Assembly: GCF_038396765.1 (NCBI RefSeq)
Contig: NZ_CP150096.1
Location: 2,215,001 to 2,279,000 of the forward strand
Reading direction: 5' to 3'
Origin: Chitinophaga caseinilytica
Lineage (GTDB): Bacteria; Bacteroidota; Bacteroidia; Chitinophagales; Chitinophagaceae
Length of the DNA stretch: 64,000 bases
Shown here: positions 9,249-17,988 of the stretch, piece by piece
Numbering within the stretch: the first letter of the stretch is position 1
How the letters are laid out: each line of letters starts with the position of its first letter
The notes under the pieces: generated by a model
Told to the model about the DNA's origin: nothing
Database searches by the model: none
Seen by the model: only the letters and a program-made list of their open reading frames with translations
Program-made: the position numbers and the translations under genes

Positions 9249-9277
9249 ACAGCCTCCAAATGCGGAGGCTGTTTTTT
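9249..9277 (+). terminator. Terminator of the susCD operon
   Basis: Stem ACAGCCTCC / GGAGGCTGT around AAATGC, followed by six T. Its T-tract directly abuts and overlaps the -7 element of the next gene. Confidence 0.88.
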
Positions 9278-9284
9278 ATTTTTG
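9277..9284 (+). promoter_or_regulatory. -7 element (TATTTTTG) for the DUF3467 operon
   Basis: Exact TAnnTTTG match, 21 bp before the ATG at 9306. The first T is shared with the T-tract of the preceding terminator. No clear -33 TTTG is present at the usual distance because that position is occupied by the terminator hairpin. Confidence 0.45.
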
Positions 9285-9305
9285 TGCTTTCTAATCCACA
9301 TAATA

Positions 9306-9617
9306 ATGGAAAATCAAGACGAGCAGCAACAGCTGAACATTGAACTGAGCGAGGAAGTAGCAGACGGAACGTATGCCAACCTGGCGATCATCACGCATTC
9401 TCCGTCAGAGTTTGTAGTGGATTTTATCAACGTGATGCCCGGTTTGCCGAAAGCCCGGGTGAAGTCAAGGATCATTTTGACGCCACAGCACGCCAAGCGC
9501 CTCATGAAAGCACTGGCAGACAATGTAAAGAAATATGAATCCGCCCATGGTACGATCCAGGACCAGGAGCCGGTTTCCTTACCGATGAACTTCGGCGGCC
9601 CCACCGCCCAGGCATAA
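9306..9617 (+). CDS. DUF3467 family protein
   Basis: 103 aa. It matches the small DUF3467 family common in Bacteroidota: an acidic start (ENQDEQQQLNIEL), then YANLAIITHSPSEFVVDFI, RVKSRIILTPQHAKRLMKAL and a short C-terminal tail. Function unknown. The Met at 9306 is chosen over the in-frame Met at 9282 because conserved family sequence begins there and a -7 element lies at 9277-9284. It is the first gene of a probable three-gene operon with the Ldh2-type dehydrogenase (13-bp gap) and aspartokinase. Confidence 0.85.
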   Translation: MENQDEQQQLNIELSEEVADGTYANLAIITHSPSEFVVDFINVMPGLPKARVKSRIILTPQHAKRLMKALADNVKKYESAHGTIQDQEPVSLPMNFGGPTAQA

Positions 9618-9630
9618 CCGAATCACGAGA

Positions 9631-10707
9631 ATGGAGCAAATTTTTTCGTACGGGCAATTGCGGGATTTCACCCGTGATGTTTTCCTGAAAATGGGCTGTT
9701 CTGCCGGACATGCCGATCTCGCAGCCACCGTTTTATTGTCGGCCGACCTTAGAGGGATTGATTCTCATGGGGTTGCGCGTTTAAGCGGGTACGTTCGCCT
9801 TTGGGAAGCGGGCCGCATCAACCCTACGCCCGATATCCGGATCGTTCATGAAACGCCTTCTACGGCGGTAGTGGACGGTGATGGTGGTCTCGGGCTGGTG
9901 GTAGCGCCCTTTGCCATGCAGGTAGCGATCGACAAAGCGAAGATCGCGGGCACGGGATGGGTGAGCGTACGGCATTCCAACCACTTCGGGATAGCCGGTT
10001 ACCATGCCATGATGGCGCTGGAACAGGATATGATCGGAATGGCGATGACGAACGCCAGCCCGTTGGTAGCTCCTACCTTCGCTACCGAACGGATGTTGGG
10101 CACCAATCCGATCGCCGTGGCGATCCCCGCGGGAGAGCAGCCGCCTTTTGTAGCCGATTTCGCCACCACCACGGCGGCGAACGGTAAGCTGGAGATCCTC
10201 CAGCGCAAGGAACAGGAAGCCCCCGAAGGCTGGGTGCAGGACAAAAACGGCAATCCCAGCACCAACCCGAACGAGCTCAAAAGCGGTGGCGCCCTGCTGC
10301 CCCTGGGTGGCGACCGCGAACACGGAAGCCATAAAGGCTATTGCCTGGGCGCGATCGTTGATATATTTTCGGCCGTGCTTTCCGGCGCCAATTACGGGCC
10401 TTGGGCACCTCCGTTCGTCAGTTTCCTCCCGCTTCCCCCGGACCCCGTGGGCAAAGGGCTCGGGCATTTCTTCGGCGCCATGCGCACCGACGCTTTCCGC
10501 CCGGCAGACGAATTCAAGGCGCACATGGACACCTGGATCAACCGCTTCCGAAGCGCGCAAACCGTTCCCGGCGAGGAAAAAGTCCTCATCCCCGGCGATC
10601 CCGAACGCGAAATGCAGGCCCTCCGGCTCGAAGCCGGCATCCCAATTCTCGCCCCCGTCGTCAAAGACCTCGGCGAAGTAGCATCGAAATTTAAAATCAA
10701 TTTTTAA
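9631..10707 (+). CDS. Malate/L-lactate/ureidoglycolate dehydrogenase family (Ldh2) oxidoreductase
   Basis: 358 aa, normal for the family. It contains the DSHGVAR motif (His46, the presumed catalytic residue of Ldh2/MDH-type enzymes), SVRHSNHFGIAGYH and the nucleotide-binding MLGTNPIAVAIP region, with a G-S-H-K-G-Y-C segment in the second half. These enzymes reduce a 2-oxo acid with NAD(P)H in the cytosol, using a fold unrelated to Rossmann malate dehydrogenases. The substrate (malate, sulfolactate, ureidoglycolate or another 2-hydroxy acid) cannot be settled here. Its position 20 bp before aspartokinase hints at oxaloacetate/aspartate metabolism, but this is context only. Confidence 0.88.
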   Translation: MEQIFSYGQLRDFTRDVFLKMGCSAGHADLAATVLLSADLRGIDSHGVARLSGYVRLWEAGRINPTPDIRIVHETPSTAVVDGDGGLGLVVAPFAMQVAIDKAKIAGTGWVSVRHSNHFGIAGYHAMMALEQDMIGMAMTNASPLVAPTFATERMLGTNPIAVAIPAGEQPPFVADFATTTAANGKLEILQRKEQEAPEGWVQDKNGNPSTNPNELKSGGALLPLGGDREHGSHKGYCLGAIVDIFSAVLSGANYGPWAPPFVSFLPLPPDPVGKGLGHFFGAMRTDAFRPADEFKAHMDTWINRFRSAQTVPGEEKVLIPGDPEREMQALRLEAGIPILAPVVKDLGEVASKFKINF

Positions 10708-10727
10708 GTAATATTTATCACAAACAA

Positions 10728-12050
10728 ATGAAAGTCTTAAAATTTGGCGGAACCTCGGTTGGCAAACCGGAACGTATGCATTCCGTGGCGCAGTTGATCA
10801 CAGCAGACGCTGATGCCAAAATCGTGGTACTGTCCGCTCTCTCCGGAACTACCAATGCGCTTGTCGAAATCGGTAATTCGCTCGCCGAAGGAAAAAAGGC
10901 CGAAGCGAAACAGCTGATCGACAAACTGGAAAGCCACTATCGTTCCTTCTGCCTGGAACTGGTGAAGACCGATGCCGGACGGGACGCCGCCAAAGCCATC
11001 GTAGACGAACATTTCGAGTTTCTCAATATCATCCTCCGCATTTCCTTCAACGAAGCGCTGAACAAAGACATCCTCGCCCAGGGCGAACTGCTGTCTACCA
11101 AACTGTTCGGCGCCTACCTGGCGGAAGCGGGCGTGAAATCCGTATTGCTGCCGGCACTCGAGTTCATGAGCATCGACGAGTTCGAAGAACCCGAAATTCC
11201 GCGCATCAAAGTAAAACTCAACCAGCTCCTCGAACAGCATAAAGGCGAAACCACTTTCATCACGCAAGGCTATATCTGCCGCAACGCGCGCGGAGAAGTG
11301 GACAACCTGAAACGCGGCGGCAGCGATTATTCCGCTTCCCTCATCGGCGCTGCCATCCAGGCGAAGGAAGTACAAATCTGGACGGATATCGACGGGATGC
11401 ACAACAACGATCCCCGTGTTGTGAAGAAAACCTTCCCCATCGAGCAACTGTCGTTCGATGAAGCGGCAGAGCTGGCCTACTTCGGCGCAAAAATTCTCCA
11501 TCCCGCATCTATCTGGCCTGCACAGCATTTCAACATTCCCGTGAAACTGCTGAACACCATGCAGCCCGAAGCGAAAGGCACCATCATCACCGAAATGCCC
11601 AACGGCAACGGTGTGAAAGCCATCGCGGCGAAAGACGGCATCATTGCCATCAAAATCAAATCCAGCCGCATGCTCCTCGCTTACGGCTTCCTCCGCAAAA
11701 TCTTCGAGATCTTCGAGAAATACCGCACCCCGATCGATATGATCACCACTTCCGAAGTGGCCGTTTCCATTACGATCGACGATCAGCGTCACCTCGACCA
11801 GATCCTCAAGGAACTGCAACCCTTCGGTACCGTTGAGCTGGACCATCACCAGGCCATCGTTTCCATCGTGGGCAACGAAGTGGCGGCTACACCGTCCATC
11901 CTCAAAAAACTGTTCGACTCCCTCAATGAAGTGCCCCTCCGCATGATTTCTTACGGCGGCAGCAGGCATAACATTTCCATCCTCGTAGGCGGTCAGCACA
12001 AGGAGAAAACACTCCAGCTGCTGAACAAAGGCCTGTTCGGGCTGGAATAG
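10728..12050 (+). CDS. lysC: Aspartate kinase (monofunctional)
   Basis: 440 aa. It starts with the kinase signature KVLKFGGTSVGKPERM, contains the aspartate/ATP-binding TFITQGYICRNARG and LKRGGSDYSASLIGA segments, and ends with two ACT-like domains (about 300-440: SSRMLLAYGFLRKIFEIF, NEVPLRMISYGGSRHNISILV). It phosphorylates L-aspartate at the head of the lysine, methionine and threonine pathway. Length and architecture resemble the lysine-sensitive class; there is no fused homoserine dehydrogenase. It is the last gene of the 9306-12050 operon and is followed by a strong terminator. Confidence 0.93.
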   Translation: MKVLKFGGTSVGKPERMHSVAQLITADADAKIVVLSALSGTTNALVEIGNSLAEGKKAEAKQLIDKLESHYRSFCLELVKTDAGRDAAKAIVDEHFEFLNIILRISFNEALNKDILAQGELLSTKLFGAYLAEAGVKSVLLPALEFMSIDEFEEPEIPRIKVKLNQLLEQHKGETTFITQGYICRNARGEVDNLKRGGSDYSASLIGAAIQAKEVQIWTDIDGMHNNDPRVVKKTFPIEQLSFDEAAELAYFGAKILHPASIWPAQHFNIPVKLLNTMQPEAKGTIITEMPNGNGVKAIAAKDGIIAIKIKSSRMLLAYGFLRKIFEIFEKYRTPIDMITTSEVAVSITIDDQRHLDQILKELQPFGTVELDHHQAIVSIVGNEVAATPSILKKLFDSLNEVPLRMISYGGSRHNISILVGGQHKEKTLQLLNKGLFGLE

Positions 12051-12075
12051 TGGACGGATGTTGATCGACAATACA

Positions 12076-12106
12076 GGCTGAAGCAGATGTTGCTTCAGCC
12101 TTTTTT
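12076..12106 (+). terminator. Terminator after lysC
   Basis: Stem GGCTGAAGCA / TTGCTTCAGCC with a GATG loop, followed by TTTTTTATTT. Confidence 0.9.
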
Positions 12107-12308
12107 ATTTGGATGAGAGGCGGAAGGAGACAGGTTAAATGGTATGTTTCGTGCGATCCGGTAGCGCAGTGCCCGCATTTGAGTTGACGCCCGGCGGATT
12201 TTAATTTGTCCGGTGGAATGCTTTTTTATTCACAGCCCGACATCGAAAGCCATGAAATGTTATTCGCCGAGTCGCCGCTTTAAGGAGCCGGTTCAGGCTG
12301 ATGATGCA

Positions 12309-15284
12309 TCACACGGAACGCAATTGCACACTGACGGTCCCGGTTTCCTTCGCTTTGCCTTCGAAGTACCCGATCTTCCGCATCCGGAAAACGTCCAGCG
12401 AATACACGCCGAATTCCTCGATCACTTTTCCTTCCAGGATATAGAACCCGCTTTTCTGGAACGGGTACCGCCGCAGGCTGTCGGGAAAATGCACCGTGTC
12501 AAGGAAATCGCCGTTACGGTCGAGGAAAGTGCCGAAGCACATGGGCTCCTGCTTCGAAGTGTACACATGTTTCAGCGTTACGAGGTTGCCGAGCATGGTT
12601 ACATGTTGACCGAGGTGATTTTCCAGTTCCGCCACGGGCATGTACGCACGCTGATCGTGCTGCAGCACGTCGAAAGGAGAGGAAAGCGGGAATCCCAGCA
12701 ATTCGATCTCGTCGAACGCATCTTCGTGCTCGTGGTACGAAAGTGCCGGCAGCGCCCAGTTGTGCGAAGGTTCCTGGAAAAGCCCTGGTCGCGCGGGGCC
12801 GGCGGTTTCCTTGCGGAGTAATGCCGCACTTTTCCACAACAGGTTTTTCTTCGTTTCCTTCGTGAAATGAAACGCCCCGATGCGAACGAGGATTTCCAGT
12901 TGCGCGGCACCCGGCTGCGTACGGTCCACGAAATCCTCCATCCCCGCGAACCGCCCGTTCATCCGCCGCTCCTCCAGCACCGATTCCATCCAGGATTGTT
13001 CCAGCTTCTCCACATGGATGAACCCGACATGCACCTCGTTCCCTTTGATATTGGTCAGGTAATCACTATGATTGACGCAGGGCGGATGGATGCGGGCGCC
13101 CGTTTTCCGCAGCTCCCGGAAATACAGCTCGCGGTTGTAAAATCCGCCGAAATTGTTGATCACGGCCACCATGAACTCCGCCGGAAAGTAAGTTTTGAGG
13201 TATAAACTCTGGTAACTTTCCACCGCAAAACTGGCCGAATGCGCTTTGGAGAACGAAAAATTCGCAAAGCTTGCGATCTGCCGCCAGACTTCTTCGCTGA
13301 CGGCCCTCGGCCGGCCGAGCTTTTCACAATTATCGAAAAACAGGTTTTTGATCTTCTCGAAATTCTGCTGGCCGCGGTACTTCCCCGCCATGGCGCGCCG
13401 CAAAGTATCCGCGTCTGCCAGGTCGAGATTGGCGTAGTGATGCGCCACCTTGATCACGTCTTCCTGGTAGACCATCACGCCATACGTCTCTCCCAGCAAG
13501 GTTTTCATGATCGGATGAAGGTATTCCACTTCCTCCGGCCGGTGAAAATTCAATACATATTGCCGCATCATCCCAGCCTGCGCCACGCCCGGCCGGATAA
13601 TGGAACTGGCGGCCACCAGCGTGATGTAATCGTCGCAACGCAACTTGCGCAGCAGTTGCCGCATAGCAGGCGATTCGATATAAAAACACCCGATCGTCTG
13701 CACGTTCCGCAACGCATCGCGGACGCGCGTATCTTCCATAAAGGTTTTAACGTCGTGGATATCGATCTCCACGCCCCGGTTTTCTTTAATAATATCCAGT
13801 GTATCGCGGATATGGCCGAGGCCGCGTTGACTGAGAATGTCGAACTTATGCAGCCCGATCGCCTCGGCCAGGTGCATGTCCAGCTGCGCGGTGCTCAGTC
13901 CTTTCGGGGGCATATGCGTGGCGCAATATTGATGGATGGGCGCTTCGCTGATCAGCACCCCGCCCGCATGGATGCTCAGATGGTTCGGGAAACGGTCGAG
14001 CATGCGGCCATACCGGATAATGCGCTGGTGAACACTGTCTTCCCCAAGCTTCACCTGGTAAGGGTTTTCGAGGATTTTGTCGATTTCGCCTTTCGGCAAT
14101 CCGTACACTTTTCCCAATTCCCGCACAATGGCGTTCGTTTGGAAGGTAGCCACCGTTCCCAAAAGCGCCGTATGTTCCGAAGTATATTTCCTGAAAATGT
14201 AATCGAAAATCTCATCGCGGTCGCGCCACGAAAAATCGATATCGAAATCCGGTGGCGATGTGCGGTGCGGATTGAGGAACCGCTCGAAATAAAGGTCCAG
14301 CGCGATGGGGTCTACATTCGTAATGCCCAGGCAATACGCAATGATGGAATTGGCGCCGCTTCCCCGGCCCACATGGAAAAAATCCCTGTGCCGCGCGTAC
14401 CGCACAATGTCCCAGGTAATGAGGAAATACGCGTTAAAATCCTGTTGGTCCACGATGAGGAGCTCTTTGTCGATCCGCTGCCTCGCCTCCGCATTTCCCG
14501 TCCCGTACCGGTATTCCATCCCTTCGTAAGCGAGGTCGCGGAGCAGCTGACGGTCGCCGTCCCGGCTATGCGTAAACCGTTTTTTATTCAAATGCTGGCC
14601 GAACGTGAAGTGCAGCTGGCATTCCTCCATCACCCTGAGCGTATTGCGGACGATGTGCGGGAATTCCTTGAAATGCTCCAGTAGCTGGAACGGCGGGATG
14701 AAACACTCGTCCGTTCCGGCTACTTCTTCTGGCGGCAACTGGCTGATCAGCAAGTTGTTGTCTACCGCCCGGAGCACGCGGTGCAACCGCTGGGATTCTT
14801 CATTTTGAAAGCTAAAGGGTTGGAGAATAACGAGCTTTCCGGCATGTTGGCGGGTATCCGTACGGAAGAGCCGGTTCAGCTCCCGCGGACGGACCCCCAT
14901 CAGTTCGTGTTCCGCCAGGGACGTCAGCGGAAACGCTCCCCAGGCATAGATGACGAAGGTATTTGGCAGATATGGCGCGCGGTCGGGATAGGGTTCGCCG
15001 GTCTGCAAATGGCGCGATAAAAACCGGTTGATGGTCAGCCATCCTTCCATGTCCTTCGCCAGTAAAATATACCGGAACGCCGATCCGTTGCGGCATTCCA
15101 GGCCCAGGACGGGCTTGATGTCCTGCTGCATGCATTCCTGCACGAACATCCACGCGTCGGTAGTGGCATTGATGTTCGTGAGCGCCAGCGATGTGATGCC
15201 GTGCGCTTTGGCCACGGAAACGAGCTCGTCCGTCCGGATCGTGCCGTACCGCAGGCTGAACCAGGATTTGCAATTCAGGTACAT
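12309..15284 (-). CDS. dnaE2: Error-prone DNA polymerase, alternative DnaE (DnaE2/ImuC-like)
   Basis: 991 aa, shorter than replicative DnaE (~1150-1200). The C-family polymerase core is intact: GRGSGANS at 307-314 and the metal-binding PDFDIDF at 345-351, with finger and HhH regions after it and an OB-fold near the end (HVTMLGNLVTLKHV). The N-terminal PHP domain has lost its metal ligands: the usual HxHT/S..S motif reads LNCKSWFSLRYG and the following LTDH reads LTNIN, so proofreading-type chemistry is unlikely. It starts one base after the dinB stop (TGA-C-ATG) and is translationally coupled to it. Pairing with a Y-family polymerase and a LexA-like regulator indicates an SOS mutagenesis (mutasome) polymerase; no ImuA is seen. 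Confidence 0.88.
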   Translation of the reverse strand: MYLNCKSWFSLRYGTIRTDELVSVAKAHGITSLALTNINATTDAWMFVQECMQQDIKPVLGLECRNGSAFRYILLAKDMEGWLTINRFLSRHLQTGEPYPDRAPYLPNTFVIYAWGAFPLTSLAEHELMGVRPRELNRLFRTDTRQHAGKLVILQPFSFQNEESQRLHRVLRAVDNNLLISQLPPEEVAGTDECFIPPFQLLEHFKEFPHIVRNTLRVMEECQLHFTFGQHLNKKRFTHSRDGDRQLLRDLAYEGMEYRYGTGNAEARQRIDKELLIVDQQDFNAYFLITWDIVRYARHRDFFHVGRGSGANSIIAYCLGITNVDPIALDLYFERFLNPHRTSPPDFDIDFSWRDRDEIFDYIFRKYTSEHTALLGTVATFQTNAIVRELGKVYGLPKGEIDKILENPYQVKLGEDSVHQRIIRYGRMLDRFPNHLSIHAGGVLISEAPIHQYCATHMPPKGLSTAQLDMHLAEAIGLHKFDILSQRGLGHIRDTLDIIKENRGVEIDIHDVKTFMEDTRVRDALRNVQTIGCFYIESPAMRQLLRKLRCDDYITLVAASSIIRPGVAQAGMMRQYVLNFHRPEEVEYLHPIMKTLLGETYGVMVYQEDVIKVAHHYANLDLADADTLRRAMAGKYRGQQNFEKIKNLFFDNCEKLGRPRAVSEEVWRQIASFANFSFSKAHSASFAVESYQSLYLKTYFPAEFMVAVINNFGGFYNRELYFRELRKTGARIHPPCVNHSDYLTNIKGNEVHVGFIHVEKLEQSWMESVLEERRMNGRFAGMEDFVDRTQPGAAQLEILVRIGAFHFTKETKKNLLWKSAALLRKETAGPARPGLFQEPSHNWALPALSYHEHEDAFDEIELLGFPLSSPFDVLQHDQRAYMPVAELENHLGQHVTMLGNLVTLKHVYTSKQEPMCFGTFLDRNGDFLDTVHFPDSLRRYPFQKSGFYILEGKVIEEFGVYSLDVFRMRKIGYFEGKAKETGTVSVQLRSV

Positions 15285-15285
15285 G

Positions 15286-16512
15286 TCAGTGTCCGGGATA
15301 TCGTCGTTTCATAATAAATGTTTCTTTCTGGAACGGCTGTAGCTGCTGCTCGAAATTGCCGCTGCTGCTACTGCCGCGCATCAGGTATTGCCACCCGAAC
15401 TGCGATTTGATACTGTCGATCGCCTGGTACAGCGAAATCATATCCGCCGTATCGTCGAAAAGACTGATCTGGTAATTCCCCGAAACGAGGTTGCTGAACC
15501 GGATCCCGATTAGCCGTACCAACAGCCGCCGGTCGTACAGCTTGGTAAACAGTTGTTTGACGTGGCCCAGCAGCACATGATCGCTGGACGAATACGGGAT
15601 GCTCAATTGTTTGGTCACCGTTTCGAAATCCGAATACCGTATTTTGACCGTAACACAGCCTGTAAGCCGGTTTTGCTGCCGGAGCTCGAACCCGATCTTT
15701 TCCGTCATCCGCACCAGTTCGCTGTGCATAAAACCCAGGTCGATCGTGTCTTGCGGGAAAGTCGATTCCGTGGAGATGGATTTCTGTTCATGGAAAGGCA
15801 CTACGGGCGATTCATCGATCCCATTGGCTTTGTTCCACAATGAAATGCCGTTTTTCCCCAACCACGCCTCCAGCAATCCTACCGGGATCTCGCTAAGCGT
15901 TTTTACCGTTTCCACCCCGCGCCGCCGCAGTTGCGCCGCCGTTTCCTTGCCCACCATGGGAATTTTTTCGACGGGCATGGGCGCCAGGAAACCTTTTTCC
16001 TGTCCGAAAGGGATGGAAAGCTGTCCATTGGGCTTGGCTTCGTTGGTGGCCACTTTCGACACCATTTTGTTCGACGCCAGGCCCAGGGAAATGGGCAGGT
16101 GCGTTTTGTGCATGATCTGCTGGCGGAGCTCGGACGTCCATTTGAGGGAGCCGAAATATTTGTCCATCCCTGTCAGGTCCAGGTAAAATTCATCGATCGA
16201 CGATTTTTCGTACAGCGGGGCGGAGCCGGCGATGATATCGGTCACTTCCCGCGAAAAATGGCTGTATTCTTCAAAATCCCCGCTGCGGACGATCGCATGC
16301 GGACAAAGCCGCAGGGCCATTTTCATGGGCATGGCGGAGTGGATGCCGAAAGTACGGGCTTCGTAGCTGCAAGCCGCCACCACGGCGCGGTCGCTCTTAC
16401 CGCCCACCAGCAGGGGCTTGCCTTTCAGGCTATGGTCCTTCAGGCATTCGACCGATACGAAAAAGCAGTCCAGGTCGAAATGCGCGATCGTTCGTTGGCC
16501 GTCTAACAACAT
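15286..16512 (-). CDS. dinB: Y-family DNA polymerase (DinB / Pol IV type)
   Basis: 408 aa. Catalytic acidic residues are present: DLDCFF (Asp13, Asp15) and SIDEFYLD (Asp107, Glu108), followed by a helix-hairpin-helix thumb (MVGKETAAQLRRRGV) and a little-finger domain to about 370. It is therefore an active translesion polymerase and not an ImuB-like inactive scaffold. It is the first gene of a two-gene unit with dnaE2, expressed from a promoter with two palindromes that recur before the XRE/S24 regulator gene 1.4 kb away. The C-terminal tail lacks a clear beta-clamp-binding QxxLF, although FQKETFIM is a weak candidate region. Confidence 0.92.
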   Translation of the reverse strand: MLLDGQRTIAHFDLDCFFVSVECLKDHSLKGKPLLVGGKSDRAVVAACSYEARTFGIHSAMPMKMALRLCPHAIVRSGDFEEYSHFSREVTDIIAGSAPLYEKSSIDEFYLDLTGMDKYFGSLKWTSELRQQIMHKTHLPISLGLASNKMVSKVATNEAKPNGQLSIPFGQEKGFLAPMPVEKIPMVGKETAAQLRRRGVETVKTLSEIPVGLLEAWLGKNGISLWNKANGIDESPVVPFHEQKSISTESTFPQDTIDLGFMHSELVRMTEKIGFELRQQNRLTGCVTVKIRYSDFETVTKQLSIPYSSSDHVLLGHVKQLFTKLYDRRLLVRLIGIRFSNLVSGNYQISLFDDTADMISLYQAIDSIKSQFGWQYLMRGSSSSGNFEQQLQPFQKETFIMKRRYPGH

Positions 16513-16531
16513 AAAATCGTGTCTTTGAATC

Positions 16532-16573
16532 CAAAAATACTAAATAAATTAGTATTGCTAATATTATTGGCAA
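16532..16573 (-). promoter_or_regulatory. dinB promoter with two SOS-like palindromic operators
   Basis: On the + strand: TACTAAATAAATTAGTA (16538-16554; 6-bp arms, 5-bp centre) directly followed by TTGCTAATATTATTGGCAA (16555-16573; 7-bp arms with one mismatch, 5-bp centre). On the minus strand a -7 TATTTTTG (16539-16532) overlaps the first palindrome, 19 bp before the dinB ATG. The same pair of palindromes in the same order relative to transcription precedes the regulator gene at 17989. Confidence 0.7.
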
Positions 16574-16640
16574 AGAAAAAAGAAAAATAAACCAAAGGCA
16601 TCCGGCGTTTGTTTAAATAGATGTACTAATCCATTTCGTT

Positions 16641-17315
16641 ATGAAACACACGGATTATGTCAAAGAGTTCCTGCTGCTGGCACTGTTGTTAGGGCCGATG
16701 GTTTACCTGGCACTGATCTGGAACCAGCTTCCCGCCAGCATACCCACCAATTTCAATATAAACGGCGAGGCCGATGGTGTGGTGAGAAAAAGTGAGTTTT
16801 TGCTCCTGATGATTTTCCTCTTTTTTACGAACGCGTTGCTGTACGCGCTGTTCCGCTATATTCCGAAGCGGGAGACGTGGGACGAGACGCCCGACGAGTT
16901 CAGGGCGTATATGAGGGAATATTACCGCATCCGTTTCCGGATACATATATATCTGGCGGTGTTTACGGCGATCGTGATCTTCCTTATTTCGCGCGGCAAA
17001 GAGATTTTCGTGGAAAAATGGGTGTTTGTGGGGGTAGGATTGCTGATTGCGGCGCTGGGCGTCTTTTTGCGGCACCTGAAACCGAACTATTTCGTGGGGG
17101 TGCGCACGCCGTGGACGCTGGCGAGCGATGCGATCTGGACGGAAACGCACCATATGGCGGGGCGTTTGTGGCTGTATGCGGGGATCGTGATCATGGTGGC
17201 GGGCATGTTCCTGCCGGTGATCAGCGGGGTGTTCCTGTTTATTTTCGCGGCAATGGCGCTGGCGGCGCTGCCTTACATTTATTCTTACCGGTTGTTTTAT
17301 AAAACACAGGGCTGA
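16641..17315 (+). CDS. SdpI-family membrane protein (DUF1648 + SdpI)
   Basis: 224 aa with about six hydrophobic segments. The N-terminal DUF1648 signature LPASIPTNFNINGEADGV lies at ~30-48; the C-terminal SdpI signature is GVRTPWTLASDAIWTETHHMAGRLW. In Bacillus, SdpI gives immunity to the SdpC toxin and senses it; in other phyla the role is not established. It is divergent from dinB with 128 bp between the starts, which holds the dinB operators. A half-site TACTAAT occurs 15 bp before its ATG. Whether it belongs to the damage response is inference. Confidence 0.85.
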   Translation: MKHTDYVKEFLLLALLLGPMVYLALIWNQLPASIPTNFNINGEADGVVRKSEFLLLMIFLFFTNALLYALFRYIPKRETWDETPDEFRAYMREYYRIRFRIHIYLAVFTAIVIFLISRGKEIFVEKWVFVGVGLLIAALGVFLRHLKPNYFVGVRTPWTLASDAIWTETHHMAGRLWLYAGIVIMVAGMFLPVISGVFLFIFAAMALAALPYIYSYRLFYKTQG

Positions 17316-17358
17316 ATCGTCGAAGGCACGGAGATCATGGCAAGCGACCTCCGGGCAT

Positions 17359-17397
17359 AAAAAAGTAAGAACGGGAAAACCTGTTCTTACTTTTTTT
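17359..17397. terminator. Bidirectional terminator between the SdpI-like gene and the small membrane gene
   Basis: 12-bp stem AGTAAGAACGGG / CCTGTTCTTACT (one G-T pair) with an AAAA loop. Flanked by an A-run on the left and T7 on the right, so it works for both convergent genes. Confidence 0.88.
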
Positions 17398-17412
17398 ATG
17401 GTGTATAAACCA

Positions 17413-17877
17413 TTAGCGGAGGGAAGGGAGCAGTGCTCTGCCGATCAGTTCGCGGCCGGGCCAGGGAATGAGGGCGAGGAGGAGCACGAAGGCGATGGTG
17501 AAGAAGATGAGGGCGGTCTTCTGTTTTTTGGCATCGGAATCTGCTTTCTTGATCTTGGAGCGGCCGATGTGGACCATGGCGATGGCCACGATGGCGAGGA
17601 GGGTGTGCTCTACGGTGAAGAAGCGGAGCACTTTATCGCCCATAGCCGCGCCCATATTGCCGAAAGCGGATTTGGTGAGGGAGCTGGTGAACATAAGCAC
17701 GAGGCCAATGAGCAGCTGGATGTCCAGGAAGATCATGAAGAAGAGGCCTGCCTTGGCATCGCCTGCGCCGTAGGGCTTTTTACCGGCAACACCGGCGATG
17801 GCGCGAATAACGGCGAGGGCGCCGAAAATCACGATGAGCCAGCGCACGTACGAGTGAATGTCTAACAAAGCGTTCAT
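17413..17877 (-). CDS. Small four-helix membrane protein, unknown function
   Basis: 154 aa from the Met at 17877; an in-frame upstream Met at 17919 would add 14 polar residues and is less likely. Four hydrophobic segments: HSYVRWLIVIFGALAVIRA, GLFFMIFLDIQLLIGLVLMF, HTLLAIVAIAMVHIG and ALIFFTIAFVLLLALIPW. Conserved-looking His residues sit at the ends of helices 1 and 3, as in small cytochrome-b-like proteins, and homologues are often named that way, but no haem motif is certain. It is convergent with the SdpI-like gene and divergent from the LexA-like regulator. Confidence 0.7.
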   Translation of the reverse strand: MNALLDIHSYVRWLIVIFGALAVIRAIAGVAGKKPYGAGDAKAGLFFMIFLDIQLLIGLVLMFTSSLTKSAFGNMGAAMGDKVLRFFTVEHTLLAIVAIAMVHIGRSKIKKADSDAKKQKTALIFFTIAFVLLLALIPWPGRELIGRALLPSLR

Positions 17878-17947
17878 ATTGTTTGAGTTTGTCCGGGGCA
17901 AAAATAAGCGTTGAGTCACAGATAAATTTTTTTATTACAAAAAATAT

Positions 17948-17988
17948 TTGCTAATTTTGTTAGCATTGTTGTACTAAATAATTTAGGG
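17948..17988 (+). promoter_or_regulatory. Promoter/operator of the LexA-like regulator
   Basis: TTGCTAATTTTGTTAGCAT (17948-17966; arms TTGCTAA/TTAGCAT) and TACTAAATAATTTAGGG (17972-17988) repeat the two palindromes found before dinB. A perfect -7 TAATTTTG (17952-17959) lies inside the first one, so binding would block the promoter: expected autoregulation. Confidence 0.7.

Noticed and set aside
13239..14684. 481-codon open frame on the + strand inside dnaE2
   Set aside because: It is the antisense shadow of a GC-rich gene with clear polymerase motifs; composition is low-complexity in Arg/His/Phe, with no family features.
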